Source: Chondrilla cf. caribensis (taxonomy: Eukaryota; Porifera; Demospongiae; Chondrillida; Chondrillidae). From it: a stretch of DNA of 55,000 nucleotides. The stretch is taken from assembly GCA_964020155.1 (NCBI GenBank), contig OZ026569.1, positions 1,370,254 through 1,425,253 on the forward strand. Reading direction: 5' to 3'. Positions 46,635 through 55,000 of this stretch are shown piece after piece (the stretch's first letter is position 1; every line of letters begins with the position of its first letter). A model generated the notes under the pieces. The model was not told the DNA's origin and ran no database searches. It worked only from the letters and a program-made list of their open reading frames with translations. The position numbers and the translations under genes were made by a program.

Positions 46635-49600
46635 ATGGGTAATAGCATCCATCTGGCGTATTGGAGAGGTGATCTGGACTTACTGCAGTTATATACCAAT
46701 GACGAGTGGCACTCTCCCCACTACCGAAAACCGGGTGTATTCGGAGTACATCCTCAGCATATCCTTGTTTATCGCAGAAATGATGACTTCTGTGTGTGGT
46801 ACGATTTATTCTACCACATGGCTGGTGAAGAAGACTTGAATGTGAGTTTTGGTGGTGGTGTGACTGCAACAGACTTGGCACTCAGTGATGCCAAAGAGGT
46901 GGTGCAGCTAAATTCACAATGGGTAAAAGTTTCAAGCCCCATGATAAGGAAACTAATTTTGTTTTGAACGTTGTTGAAGCTGCGTCATTTTTATCGGGTT
47001 GAGAATTGGAAAGTTATCTTTCAAGAAAGTCACTACGAGTTAGATCGCACTTTCGAATCTTTACGTAGGAAAGGCCTGTCAAGAGCTCTATTGCCCTCAC
47101 TCGAGCCACACAATATCCACAGCACCCTATACCCAGGTGCTCCATCATTCTTTACACCACTGTTTGTCGCTGTGCTTGCAAATGATCTGCCATTCCTAAA
47201 GGCACTCATATCCAAAGGAGCTAAACCCAGCTCACAATCACCTGCACCTGAAGGGAATTATGGCTTACTCCACCTAGTAGCACGTTTGGGTCATCATTCT
47301 CTTATCCGTGTCCTGGTAGAAGCAGGTTGCCCTGTCAACGCCAATGCACATCCTTATGAAATATCACGCACACCACTCACAATTGCTGCTCACTACGGCA
47401 ATCTCATGTGTATTAAGGCATTAGCCAACTCCCCAGGGTTTGATTTGCAATCCTCTCAAGGTACATATGCACTGTTTGCAGCAGCACAAGAAGGGCAGTT
47501 TCACGTGATCCCAACGTTGGTCAAGCTTGGGTGTAAGGTGGATGAGTATCCCCATAGCAACATAGTCACACCCCTCCATGTAGCTGCCATGGGAGATCAC
47601 GTTACGGTAGTGGAGACCTTGCTTAAACATGGAGCTGATCCCTTTAGGGTAAACAGTCGTGGTGAGACTGCATTGCATTTAGCTGCTGAGCACGATTCTT
47701 TTAATGTCATTCAAGCCCTTTTAAAATCAGGTTTGTCGCCATATGAGCCAGAGGAGATGGTTGGAGATCAGTTGCTAAACCCTTTTCAAGTAGCTCACAC
47801 CGGACCACCTCTCACCCCTGCACCTGGCTAGTGTTGCTCCCGGTGTGGGTTATCCTGCTCCCGATGGGAGTGTGACCATGCACCCGTTGAAAATCAAAGC
47901 CGCCCGTCAAGAAGAAACAGTGAAGCTACTGTTGAAGTACGGTTGTGACGTAAATGCCACTACATTAGATCTGACCCCGCTAGATTTTGCCATCCACTAC
48001 AAATTAGAGAAAGTAGTGTACTTACTCACACAAGCCGGAGGAGAGAGGGGGGGCAAGATCAGAGACAGAGAAGAGATGAAGAAGAGAATTCAATACATTG
48101 AGGGGAGACTTGGCAGTCTCAGTCAGAAATTTGATCTGATGGAAGCCAGAATACAGACTCTCGAGGAAAAGCAGCTGCAGTCAAAATCTGTGCAATATCA
48201 TCCTCACGAAGTGTGTCAACCTACTTTACATGCACATTTAAGTGAGTGCGTTTGCTGTATGTCTTATCTCTAACCAAACATGTACTATTTGTTGTAGCCT
48301 CATGTTGTCAGCTCCTCCAAAAAGTAATGGGACTATTCGACTTGTGTATGGGTAATAATATGTGACCATGCACATAAGCAGGGTCATGTTCACGCTCAGT
48401 AAACATTTGAGTACGGAGGTGATAAAGAATTTTTGTGTATTTTCAAGGAATTTGCAATTACAGGTTAAAATTGTTCAAAATGCATTTATCTAACCTTTCA
48501 TGGTGTGAGTGTCATGAATTGGATCTTTTTGTGCAAAAAATGGTATTTTCAAAATGCGTACTACCGGAAATATGCCATTTTGTGAAAATACGCAGCTATA
48601 CGAATGTATAGCTTTGACACACTGTACGCTTTGTGATGGCTATTATACAGAATTATACAAGAAAATGGAAATTGCTTGTTTTCTTGAATGCATACTCTCG
48701 AAGTCATCTATTTTCCAATGCCGTAACTTAAGAACAGAAAAGATATGAAGCCACCGCTTACATGTACTATTCAACGTAGCTATGTCCAAGCTTTCGACTG
48801 ATATCAAAAACACAATTTCCGTCATTTGCGTGAATATGACCCTTTTCGCATGGACCTTCACATATTATTGGCAGCAGTACTTAGGATCTTCAATGCTAAA
48901 TGGTGCCTACAATCTTGACTACAACCAGCATACAACCCTATTCACACCGAATAATCATTACGACCTGTATAATGTCGGTGCTAAAAATTATAGACCTAAA
49001 TCATGGCTGAGGCAATTTTCGAAACAGAAAAGCTAGAGACCGGCCACACGTGACTGCATTATACCTGTTGTGCTGTATGTGAGGGATCATATTATAGATC
49101 TGATATATGTATAGATATATGTACCTGTCTGTGACTTGGTATAGAATTGAATGTTTGGTGTGCGGTATAGGTATTTCACAGGTACATACGATGCCATGTT
49201 CATATTGCTAGTTTCCACTGTTTTCCTAGGTGCAAAGGCTCTGGAAAGGTTTCTTAAGAAGTTGTATGAGACGTTCATGAAAGATGCCGGTGCCAAAGAA
49301 GTAGCTTCAGAGTTACGAAGAAGAAAAGTCATCCCAGAACATGTTGAGACCAAGATAGAAAGAGCTCTAGACAGGAAGACAGCAAACGGTCTCATCTATG
49401 ACCACCTCTATGCTCAAGGTACCTTCCAAACCCTGGAGATAGTCTGTGATGTGTTCATTGGAGAACAAGGCTATCCGAGAATGAACCAACTTGGAATGAA
49501 GATGAAAGAAGAATTGATGCGTAGACATCATCTTAACTCTTGTAAATTTCTGTGTAAACAGTGTGGGACACATTAGTTTACTGTGATAAAGTTAGTAGCA

Positions 49601-49831
49601 AGTGAGGTAGTAATGAACAGGTATCACTACTATTATTGGGAAGAGATTTGACCTTTCAAAGCATAGGTACTCTGAAAACAGTTGAATAGTGAGAAAGGAT
49701 TCAGAGTACCTTATTGAACCAGATTTCTTACCAATCTCCCAACATTACATTGTACTTATGTATTTCAAATCACTTATTTTTCTATCCGTAAATAAATGAA
49801 CACGTACTGTTTTATCTTATTGTTTACAGGA
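46635..49831 (+). pseudogene. ANK-CARD gene E (D-type, internally deleted)
   Basis: Starts MGNSIHLAYW at 46635. An in-frame TGA at 46965-46967 lies inside a possible 57-nt intron (46923..46979, GTAAAA...TTGAAG); removing it keeps the frame and restores alignment to gene D (QW|LRHFYRV). The ANK array is open to 47831, but compared with D about 1.2 kb (D 35,220-36,420) is missing. The join at about 47785-47792 is out of frame, giving stop 47829-47831. Downstream, a D-like end (47845-48241: KIKAARQEETVKLLLKYGCD, coiled coil), the CARD exon (49230..49541, 312 nt) and the splice-made TGA (49830-49831) are intact. As read, a protein of about 380 residues of ankyrin repeats ends before the CARD. Good splice sites and an open CARD exon point to a recent lesion. 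Confidence 0.8.
48354..48869. mobile_element. Possible MITE in the gene E intron (inverted ends)
   Basis: Between the coiled-coil and CARD exons, AATAATATGTGA at 48354 and its exact inverse at 48858-48869 are followed inward by matching CCATGC and AGGGTCAT(G/A)TTCACGC, giving imperfect ends of about 40 bp. No clear target duplication. Gene D's much shorter intron (36866-37087) lacks it. The ORFs inside are not convincing. Confidence 0.55.
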
Positions 49832-50378
49832 CATTGCAATCTTGTAATGTGTTCTTCTGGAAAAAAGAGAAGAACACTGCAGATTCTGAAGCATTCCATT
49901 ATATATTTTTATAGCCACTTCAACCTGACACATTAGTGCCTGTGTGTGTCATACAGTAACTACGTACATTGTGGTACTGGTATACATTTAGTATTGTTGT
50001 ATGTATGTAAATATACGTATACGTATTATTATACAATAACTAGTGCATGCGCACTACTTAAGGTATTTTTATATTTTATCCAAACATATTGCATACTCTT
50101 TTTATATTGAACGAATTAAAATTGTAATATGTACTATTTTCTGTAGATGGAAAAATCATCCAATTTGTCCCCATGCATATGGAGATACATGATTTTTGCA
50201 TCACATTATTTCTTAACACGTGTATATACAATGAAATATACAGCTCTAGAGAGAACGCTACAATAAATTAAAAGATTATAATTATTATTCTGAATTTTAA
50301 TATACAAAGAGAAAGCTAAGGTTGTGTTACAATATCGATATCCAAAGGTAATAATTAATGCTCTACAACTTTATTCCA
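49832..50378. other. Gene E 3' UTR and flank
   Basis: The first ~100 bp match the gene D 3' UTR (GACATTGCAATCT, AAGAACACT). The remainder is AT-rich with no gene. Confidence 0.5.
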
Positions 50379-50712
50379 CCCAGGTATACTGGTACATATG
50401 ATCCACCCAGGTATGCTCGTACATATGATCCACCCAGGTATGCTCGTACATATGATCCACCCAGGTATGCTCGTACATATGATCCACCCAGGTATGCTCG
50501 TACATATGATCCACCCAGGTATGCTCGTACATATGATCCACCCAGGTATGCTCGTACATATGATCCACCCAGGTAGGCTGGTACATATGATCCACCCAGG
50601 TAGGCTCGTACATATGATCCACCCAGGTAGGCTGGTACATATGATCCACCCAGGTAGGCTGGTACATATGATCCACCCAGGTATGCTGGTATATATGATT
50701 CACCCAGGTATA
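50379..50712. repeat. 27-bp minisatellite, second array
   Basis: About twelve units built on TATGATCCACCCAGGTATGC with a TCGTACA or TGGTACA spacer. It shows blocks of the TCG variant, then a TGG/TAGG variant, and no strict 54-bp alternation. It holds the same position relative to the C-type gene (G) as the first array holds relative to C. Open frames on both strands follow from the 27-bp period. Confidence 0.9.
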
Positions 50713-51249
50713 CTGATATAGATCATGAACAGAACATATAATTATAGAGCATATAATATTATTATTATGTCAATTCCATAAATTAAACCAACTTTATGTG
50801 ACACTTGCAATAATCAATGATATGTTATGTATTCTCCTGTCATACATATTATCATACATACATATTATTATTATATTGAGATTGAGATCTAGACACCCAT
50901 ACAGCATATAAACAACAATTGCAATCCGATACAATTGCAAGAAGAGCAGTTACAAGTTCTAATCAGTGCCCACCAATTAAAAGGGATCATGATTGCAAGT
51001 AGCTACAGCTCTAATACTGCATGACTATATAGAACAGAACAGAACAAGCACAACACTCTATTAGAGGATAATATATATATATATATATATATTATCATAA
51101 TTTTAATTTTATAGGATTAGTAAACCTTATAATATATATATATATATAATAATATTATATATATATACTTGGCTGTACAAAAACAAATTATTAATGATAG
51201 GAAAACAGTGACTGTTAAAATTATTGTACATCCACTCAAAGGTAGATAG
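50713..51249. other. 3' flank of remnant G
   Basis: No gene. Shares the TCTAATCAGTGCCCACCAA block with the flanks of C and F. It contains (TA)n tracts at 51072-51091 and 51133-51171. Confidence 0.5.
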
Positions 51250-51867
51250 TCATTTGAAAACATCTTGCTGTATTCTTTCAGCAAGTTGTCCTTTACCAGT
51301 TTCCCGGACAACCTTGATAAAGAACTCCCAGGAGTGAGGGGCTTCTTCAGTCTCTGTGGATTGTAGCCAGCTCAGCAGAAGCTTAACTAGTTGACCGTCA
51401 GGCTTTTCACGTGTCCGTTGTATCTGGTCCCAGTCCTCAGCTCGGTCCAGCCATCCTGCTATCACTGTACCTTCGGAAGCTAGCTCCTTCACATACGGCA
51501 TGAGGTTCACCAGTTTGAGATCTTTTGTTGGTTTCTTGACCACAGGGTGATCTGCAGAATACATTCATACAGTTCTCAAATGAATCATACACATGTATAA
51601 CACAAAATGGTGAGTAGCATATGTACACAGGGAAAGTGTACAATAACTCAACAATATTGTATTGCACATGAAGTCCACACTGTTGATACTGTATGTACAT
51701 GTATGTACCTATAGCAACATGTGTGAAAAGATGTCACAAAGTAGGTCTGAGGGCTGCATAATATGGCAACATACAATACAATGTACACCATGCATGTGGC
51801 AACATACCTAAGGTATGTCTGCGGATCATTTCTTCCTTCATTCTTGCTCCAAGGTGGTTCATTTGTT
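51250..51867 (-). pseudogene. Remnant G: Death exon and part of a CARD exon of a C-type gene
   Basis: The Death-domain exon (51551..51250, 302 nt) is fully open and ends in a normal stop; it reads LMPYVKELASEGTVI and LLLSWLQST. The intron to 51807 is almost identical to that of gene F (40054-40303). Only the last ~60 nt of the CARD exon remain (51808-51867), after which the match to F stops abruptly at CATTTGTT and unrelated AT-rich sequence follows. The ANK part is absent, so this is a duplication end or a deletion, not a working gene. Confidence 0.85.
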
Positions 51868-52303
51868 AAATATAAGAATCCATGCATGGTATAATTAATT
51901 AGTATGTATTATTATGAATGAAATTAGTTGTTTTAATCACATGCACTACGTGCAAAATTAATTATAAGTAACCATAATGCTATATAATAATGTTCAGCTA
52001 TATAATGCTATAATATGTAATTCATTTCTAATAAAATACATGACATTGTACGAAACATGTTTATATAATATGTAACTCCTTTATCACATGATATGTAGAA
52101 TGTACAAAATCACTTATAATATCTATCATGCAAGACATGTACACAAAGCCCATGCTGTACACATGCAGTATATACAGTATTATTATGCATCAGAATGGAA
52201 ACAATTGGTACACAAAATTAAAAATAAATGTGTGATGTTTACCAAAAAGCCTTAGGGATGTATATATATATACAAATGTGCATATAGATTGGTATCTATC
52301 TAA
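51868..52303. other. AT-rich spacer, no gene
   Basis: Nothing recognised. It separates the breakpoint of remnant G from the retrotransposon ORF. Confidence 0.5.
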
Positions 52304-54853
52304 TTAATCCTATATATTATATATATTATTGTTATTATAATATATTATTACAACAACTTCATCACAAGAAAATCTTCAAGTGGCCTTCTGAAACTAGATG
52401 ATCTAGTCCCGACAACTTCAGACGAAGGTAAGACAAGCATGGTAACCACTCTTCAGCTCCTGAAAGAAAAACATCCCCCTGCCAAGACTCCTACTGAGGA
52501 CATCTTACTATCCAATCACCCTGAATCATCTAACACGGCAGTAAACTTTATTTTTGAATCACTAGATGCATCATCCATCAGGGATAGTGCATTAAGTACT
52601 AAGGGCTCTGCAGGTCCTTCTGGCCTTGATGCAACAATATGGAAACGCATGTGTACATCCTTCAAATCAGCATCAAACAACCTGTGTTCCTCCCTGGCAG
52701 GAGTCGGTAAACGTATCTGTACATCAGTTGTGAGTTCTGAAGGAATTAGTGTATTCGTAGCTTGCAGACTGGTTCCATTGAACAAGTGCCCTGGGGTACG
52801 CCCCATTGGTGTAGGAGAGGTTCCCAGGAGAATTATTTCAAAAGCCATATTACACCTAATAGCTGATGACATCAAGGATGCTGCTGGTCCCCTACAAACA
52901 TGCGCAGGACAAGAAGGTGGCTCTGAAGCTGCAGTTCATGCAATTCGTGACATATTCAACATGCCAGAAGTTGAGGGTGTCTTACTTGTAGATGCCTCCA
53001 ATGCCTTTAACTCAATCAATCGTCAAGCAGCTTTACACAACATCAGTGTCTTATGCCCTTCACTGTCAACCGTTCTCAATAACACCTATCAAGCTCCTAT
53101 TAGGATGATAATCACTGGATCCGGGGAAATCTCCTCCTCAGAAGGCACAACCCAGGGCGACCCTCTGGGAATGGCAATGTACGCCATAGGTATATTACCA
53201 CTCATACAGAAGCTCCACGAACATTGTCAAGCAACGAAACAAGTCTGGTTTGCTGACGATGCCACAGCTGCAGGCACCTGTGAGTCTCTTCGCCAGTGGT
53301 GGGATTTCCTATCTACCGAAGGACCTAAATATGGATATTATCCCAATGCAACAAAAACCTACCTCATTATCAAAGAGGCATACCAACCCATAGCCCAGAG
53401 AATTTTTACCAATACAAATATTGTCATTACCTGCCAAGGAAAACGGCATCTGGGCGCAGCTTTGGGAACCAACTCCTTCATCGAAGAATACGTATCAACC
53501 AAAGTACACGAATGGGAAGAAGAACTCCTGACCTTATCTAGGATTGCCAAATCCTATCCTCACGAAGCTTTTTCTGCCTATACTCATGGTTTCTCAAGTA
53601 GATGGACGTATCTATCCAGAACAATTCCTGACATTGCTCATCTCTTCCAACCATTAGAAAAGATCATTCAAAATCATTTTATTCCCGCACTTACTGGCCG
53701 GCCACCTTGCTCTAAGAACGAAAGACTCCTCCTTTCTCTGCCAGCACGACTAGGGGGTTTAGGTATAACCAAGCCAGATGATGAAAGCTCTCATTTATAT
53801 GAGGCTTCCAAGTATATTACAGCCCCTCTAGCAGATTTGATTACATCTCAAAACATTAAAGCTCACATTAACTTTTCAAAGGTCAAAGAAGCAAAAGTCC
53901 ATATGCGTAATATTAAAGCTGATCGACTGAAGAAAATATCTTCAGACATCCAGAAAGATTTAGATCCATCTAAGCTTCGTCTGTATGAGCTATCTTGCGA
54001 GAAGGGGAGTTCCACCTGGATTACAACATTGCCTATTGCGGAGCATGGATTCGATTTACACAAACGTGCTTTTCGGGATGCACTGTGCATCAGATACGGG
54101 TGGCAGCTCGACAATCTACCCAGCTCGTGTGCTTGCGGAAACAATTTCACCATTGAGCATGCTATGACTTGTCGTAAGGGTGGATATCCAATAATTAGAC
54201 ACAATGAAGTTCGTGACCTCACTGCCAACCTGCTAACCGAGGTTTGTCACAATGTTGCACACGAACCTAATCTGCAACCTATCACCCATGAGGTCTTTCT
54301 ACACCAATCGGCTAATACAGATGAGAATGCAAGGCTTGACATTCGTGCAACGGGATTTTGGAGCAGAGCTCAGGAAGCATTTTTTGATATTAGGATCTTT
54401 CATCCAAGCGCTCCCTCTAACTGCTCTTTGTCCATACCATCAGCATATAAGAAGCATGAAAATGAGAAGAAGCGGCAGTATGGCCAGCGTATAAGAGAAG
54501 TCGAAAGAGGTGTATTCACTCCCCTAGTATTTACTACATCTGGTGGGATGGCGAGAGAATGTGCGATTTTTTACAAGAGGCTTGCGTCTTTAATTGCAAA
54601 CAAGAGCAACCAGCAATACTCTCTAGTTATGAGATGGATTAGATGTTCAATTCAATTTGCTCTGATTCGACTTGCTATTATGTCTATAAGAGGAAGCAGA
54701 TCTTGCAGCCATCATGTCAGAGATCCACCAGCCTCAGATAATCCCGGCCTAATTGTACTTGCCAACGCTGAAAGCAGGATTAGATCATAATTTGCAACTT
54801 GTCTTTTGTTTGTTTGTTTGTTTGTCTGTTTGTTTTTTTGTTTTTTGTTTGTC
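52304..54853 (+). mobile_element. 5'-truncated non-LTR retrotransposon
   Basis: The element consists of the open reverse transcriptase-endonuclease ORF and a short 3' tail. The frame is open from 52304, but recognisable family sequence starts only near 52385 (SSGLLKLDDLVPTTSDEG), so the N-terminal part is missing. After the stop comes a (TTTG)n-like tract (54806-54853), which may be the 3' tail. I could not identify target duplications. Confidence 0.65.
52439..54790 (+). CDS. Reverse transcriptase with restriction-like endonuclease (retrotransposon ORF)
   Basis: 783 residues from the first ATG, with no stop or frameshift. Reverse transcriptase blocks in order: VRPIGVGEVPRRIISKAI (about 120), VLLVDASNAFNSINR (about 182, first catalytic Asp), GTTQGDPLGMAMYAIGI (about 235) and VWFADDATAAG (about 268, ADD catalytic pair). 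The C-terminus has a CCHC-type cluster (CACGNNFTIEHAMTC) followed by RHNEVRDL, ARLDIRATGFW and FFDIRIFHP, which fits the restriction-like endonuclease of R2-group non-LTR elements. A long charged tail ends near IRGSRS. It copies element RNA at a nicked chromosomal site. Many invertebrate genomes carry this family; I cannot name its clade. The intact frame suggests a recent insertion. It has no functional relation to the ANK genes. Confidence 0.85.
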   Translation: MVTTLQLLKEKHPPAKTPTEDILLSNHPESSNTAVNFIFESLDASSIRDSALSTKGSAGPSGLDATIWKRMCTSFKSASNNLCSSLAGVGKRICTSVVSSEGISVFVACRLVPLNKCPGVRPIGVGEVPRRIISKAILHLIADDIKDAAGPLQTCAGQEGGSEAAVHAIRDIFNMPEVEGVLLVDASNAFNSINRQAALHNISVLCPSLSTVLNNTYQAPIRMIITGSGEISSSEGTTQGDPLGMAMYAIGILPLIQKLHEHCQATKQVWFADDATAAGTCESLRQWWDFLSTEGPKYGYYPNATKTYLIIKEAYQPIAQRIFTNTNIVITCQGKRHLGAALGTNSFIEEYVSTKVHEWEEELLTLSRIAKSYPHEAFSAYTHGFSSRWTYLSRTIPDIAHLFQPLEKIIQNHFIPALTGRPPCSKNERLLLSLPARLGGLGITKPDDESSHLYEASKYITAPLADLITSQNIKAHINFSKVKEAKVHMRNIKADRLKKISSDIQKDLDPSKLRLYELSCEKGSSTWITTLPIAEHGFDLHKRAFRDALCIRYGWQLDNLPSSCACGNNFTIEHAMTCRKGGYPIIRHNEVRDLTANLLTEVCHNVAHEPNLQPITHEVFLHQSANTDENARLDIRATGFWSRAQEAFFDIRIFHPSAPSNCSLSIPSAYKKHENEKKRQYGQRIREVERGVFTPLVFTTSGGMARECAIFYKRLASLIANKSNQQYSLVMRWIRCSIQFALIRLAIMSIRGSRSCSHHVRDPPASDNPGLIVLANAESRIRS

Positions 54854-55000
54854 AATATTATAATTATCGTATGTATACATGTATTATAATTTACTTCATA
54901 TATTAATTATAGTTATTGCATCAATGTTATATTATATTTAATTGTATTTATTTATTTATATTATTATACATACACTGTATGTGCATTTATTTATAATAAT
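54854..55000. other. AT-rich end of window
   Basis: No gene seen. Confidence 0.6.

Noticed and set aside
47790..47831. Intron rescuing the second break of gene E
   Set aside because: The only nearby GT...AG pair spans 42 nt, which is very short, and leaves the downstream part in the wrong frame.
48554..49036. ORFs of 64-84 codons in the gene E intron
   Set aside because: They lie largely within an inverted-repeat element, have no recognisable motif and no counterpart in gene D.
50358..50721. ORFs with nine-residue repeats on both strands
   Set aside because: Same minisatellite as at 22968; no start context, splice sites or conserved non-repeat part.

Overview
This is eukaryotic, AT-rich animal DNA. 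Genes have GT-AG introns, the intergenic space is full of (TAA)n/(CA)n microsatellites and short terminal-inverted-repeat (TIR) elements, and protein families are metazoan. The left edge holds the last exons of a SAM-domain chitin synthase, a combination reported from early-branching animals. With the short introns and the expanded death-fold genes, a sponge is my best guess (inference, about 60%).

The window is dominated by a family of large genes built the same way: N-terminal Met-Gly-Asn, about 20 ankyrin (ANK) repeats in one ~2.7 kb exon, a coiled coil, one CARD-like exon, and in most copies a 302-nt Death-domain-like exon. Loci, left to right: A (-, 4.0-8.0 kb, intact), B (-, 15.2-19.4 kb, broken), C (-, 23.8-27.7 kb, intact), P (-, 30.0-30.4 kb, remnant), D (+, 34.1-37.7 kb, intact, no Death exon), F (-, 39.8-43.5 kb, intact), E (+, 46.6-49.8 kb, broken, no Death exon) and G (-, 51.25-51.87 kb, 3' remnant).

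Matching the flanks by eye suggests a repeated cassette of three genes, 'A-type (-), D-type (+), C-type (-)'. Unit 1 is A, a D-type 5' relic and a C-type intron scrap (4.0-10.9 kb). Unit 2 is B, a D-type 5' relic and C (15.2-27.7 kb). Unit 3 is P, D and F (30.0-43.5 kb). Unit 4 is E and G (46.6-51.9 kb), with no A-type gene seen. The duplication behind unit 2 also carried the tail of chitin synthase, now a pseudogene at 13.2-14.1 kb. A von Willebrand A-domain gene (11.6-12.4 kb) lies between units 1 and 2.

Mobile DNA has since inserted. There is a 752-bp Mutator-like element, TA-flanked pogo/Tigger-like MITEs, a hAT-like MITE, a 1.69-kb pogo-like element whose single ORF keeps a helix-turn-helix and a PHD finger but no DDE domain, a 783-codon open reverse transcriptase ORF with a restriction-like endonuclease, and several 5'-truncated reverse-transcriptase tails abutting TAA arrays. 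Several insertions have an empty paralogous site elsewhere in the window and so can be ordered relative to the duplications.

Functionally, the ANK-CARD-Death proteins look like intracellular sensors or adaptors: the ANK array would bind a ligand and the death folds would recruit a signalling partner. That role is inferred from domain content only.
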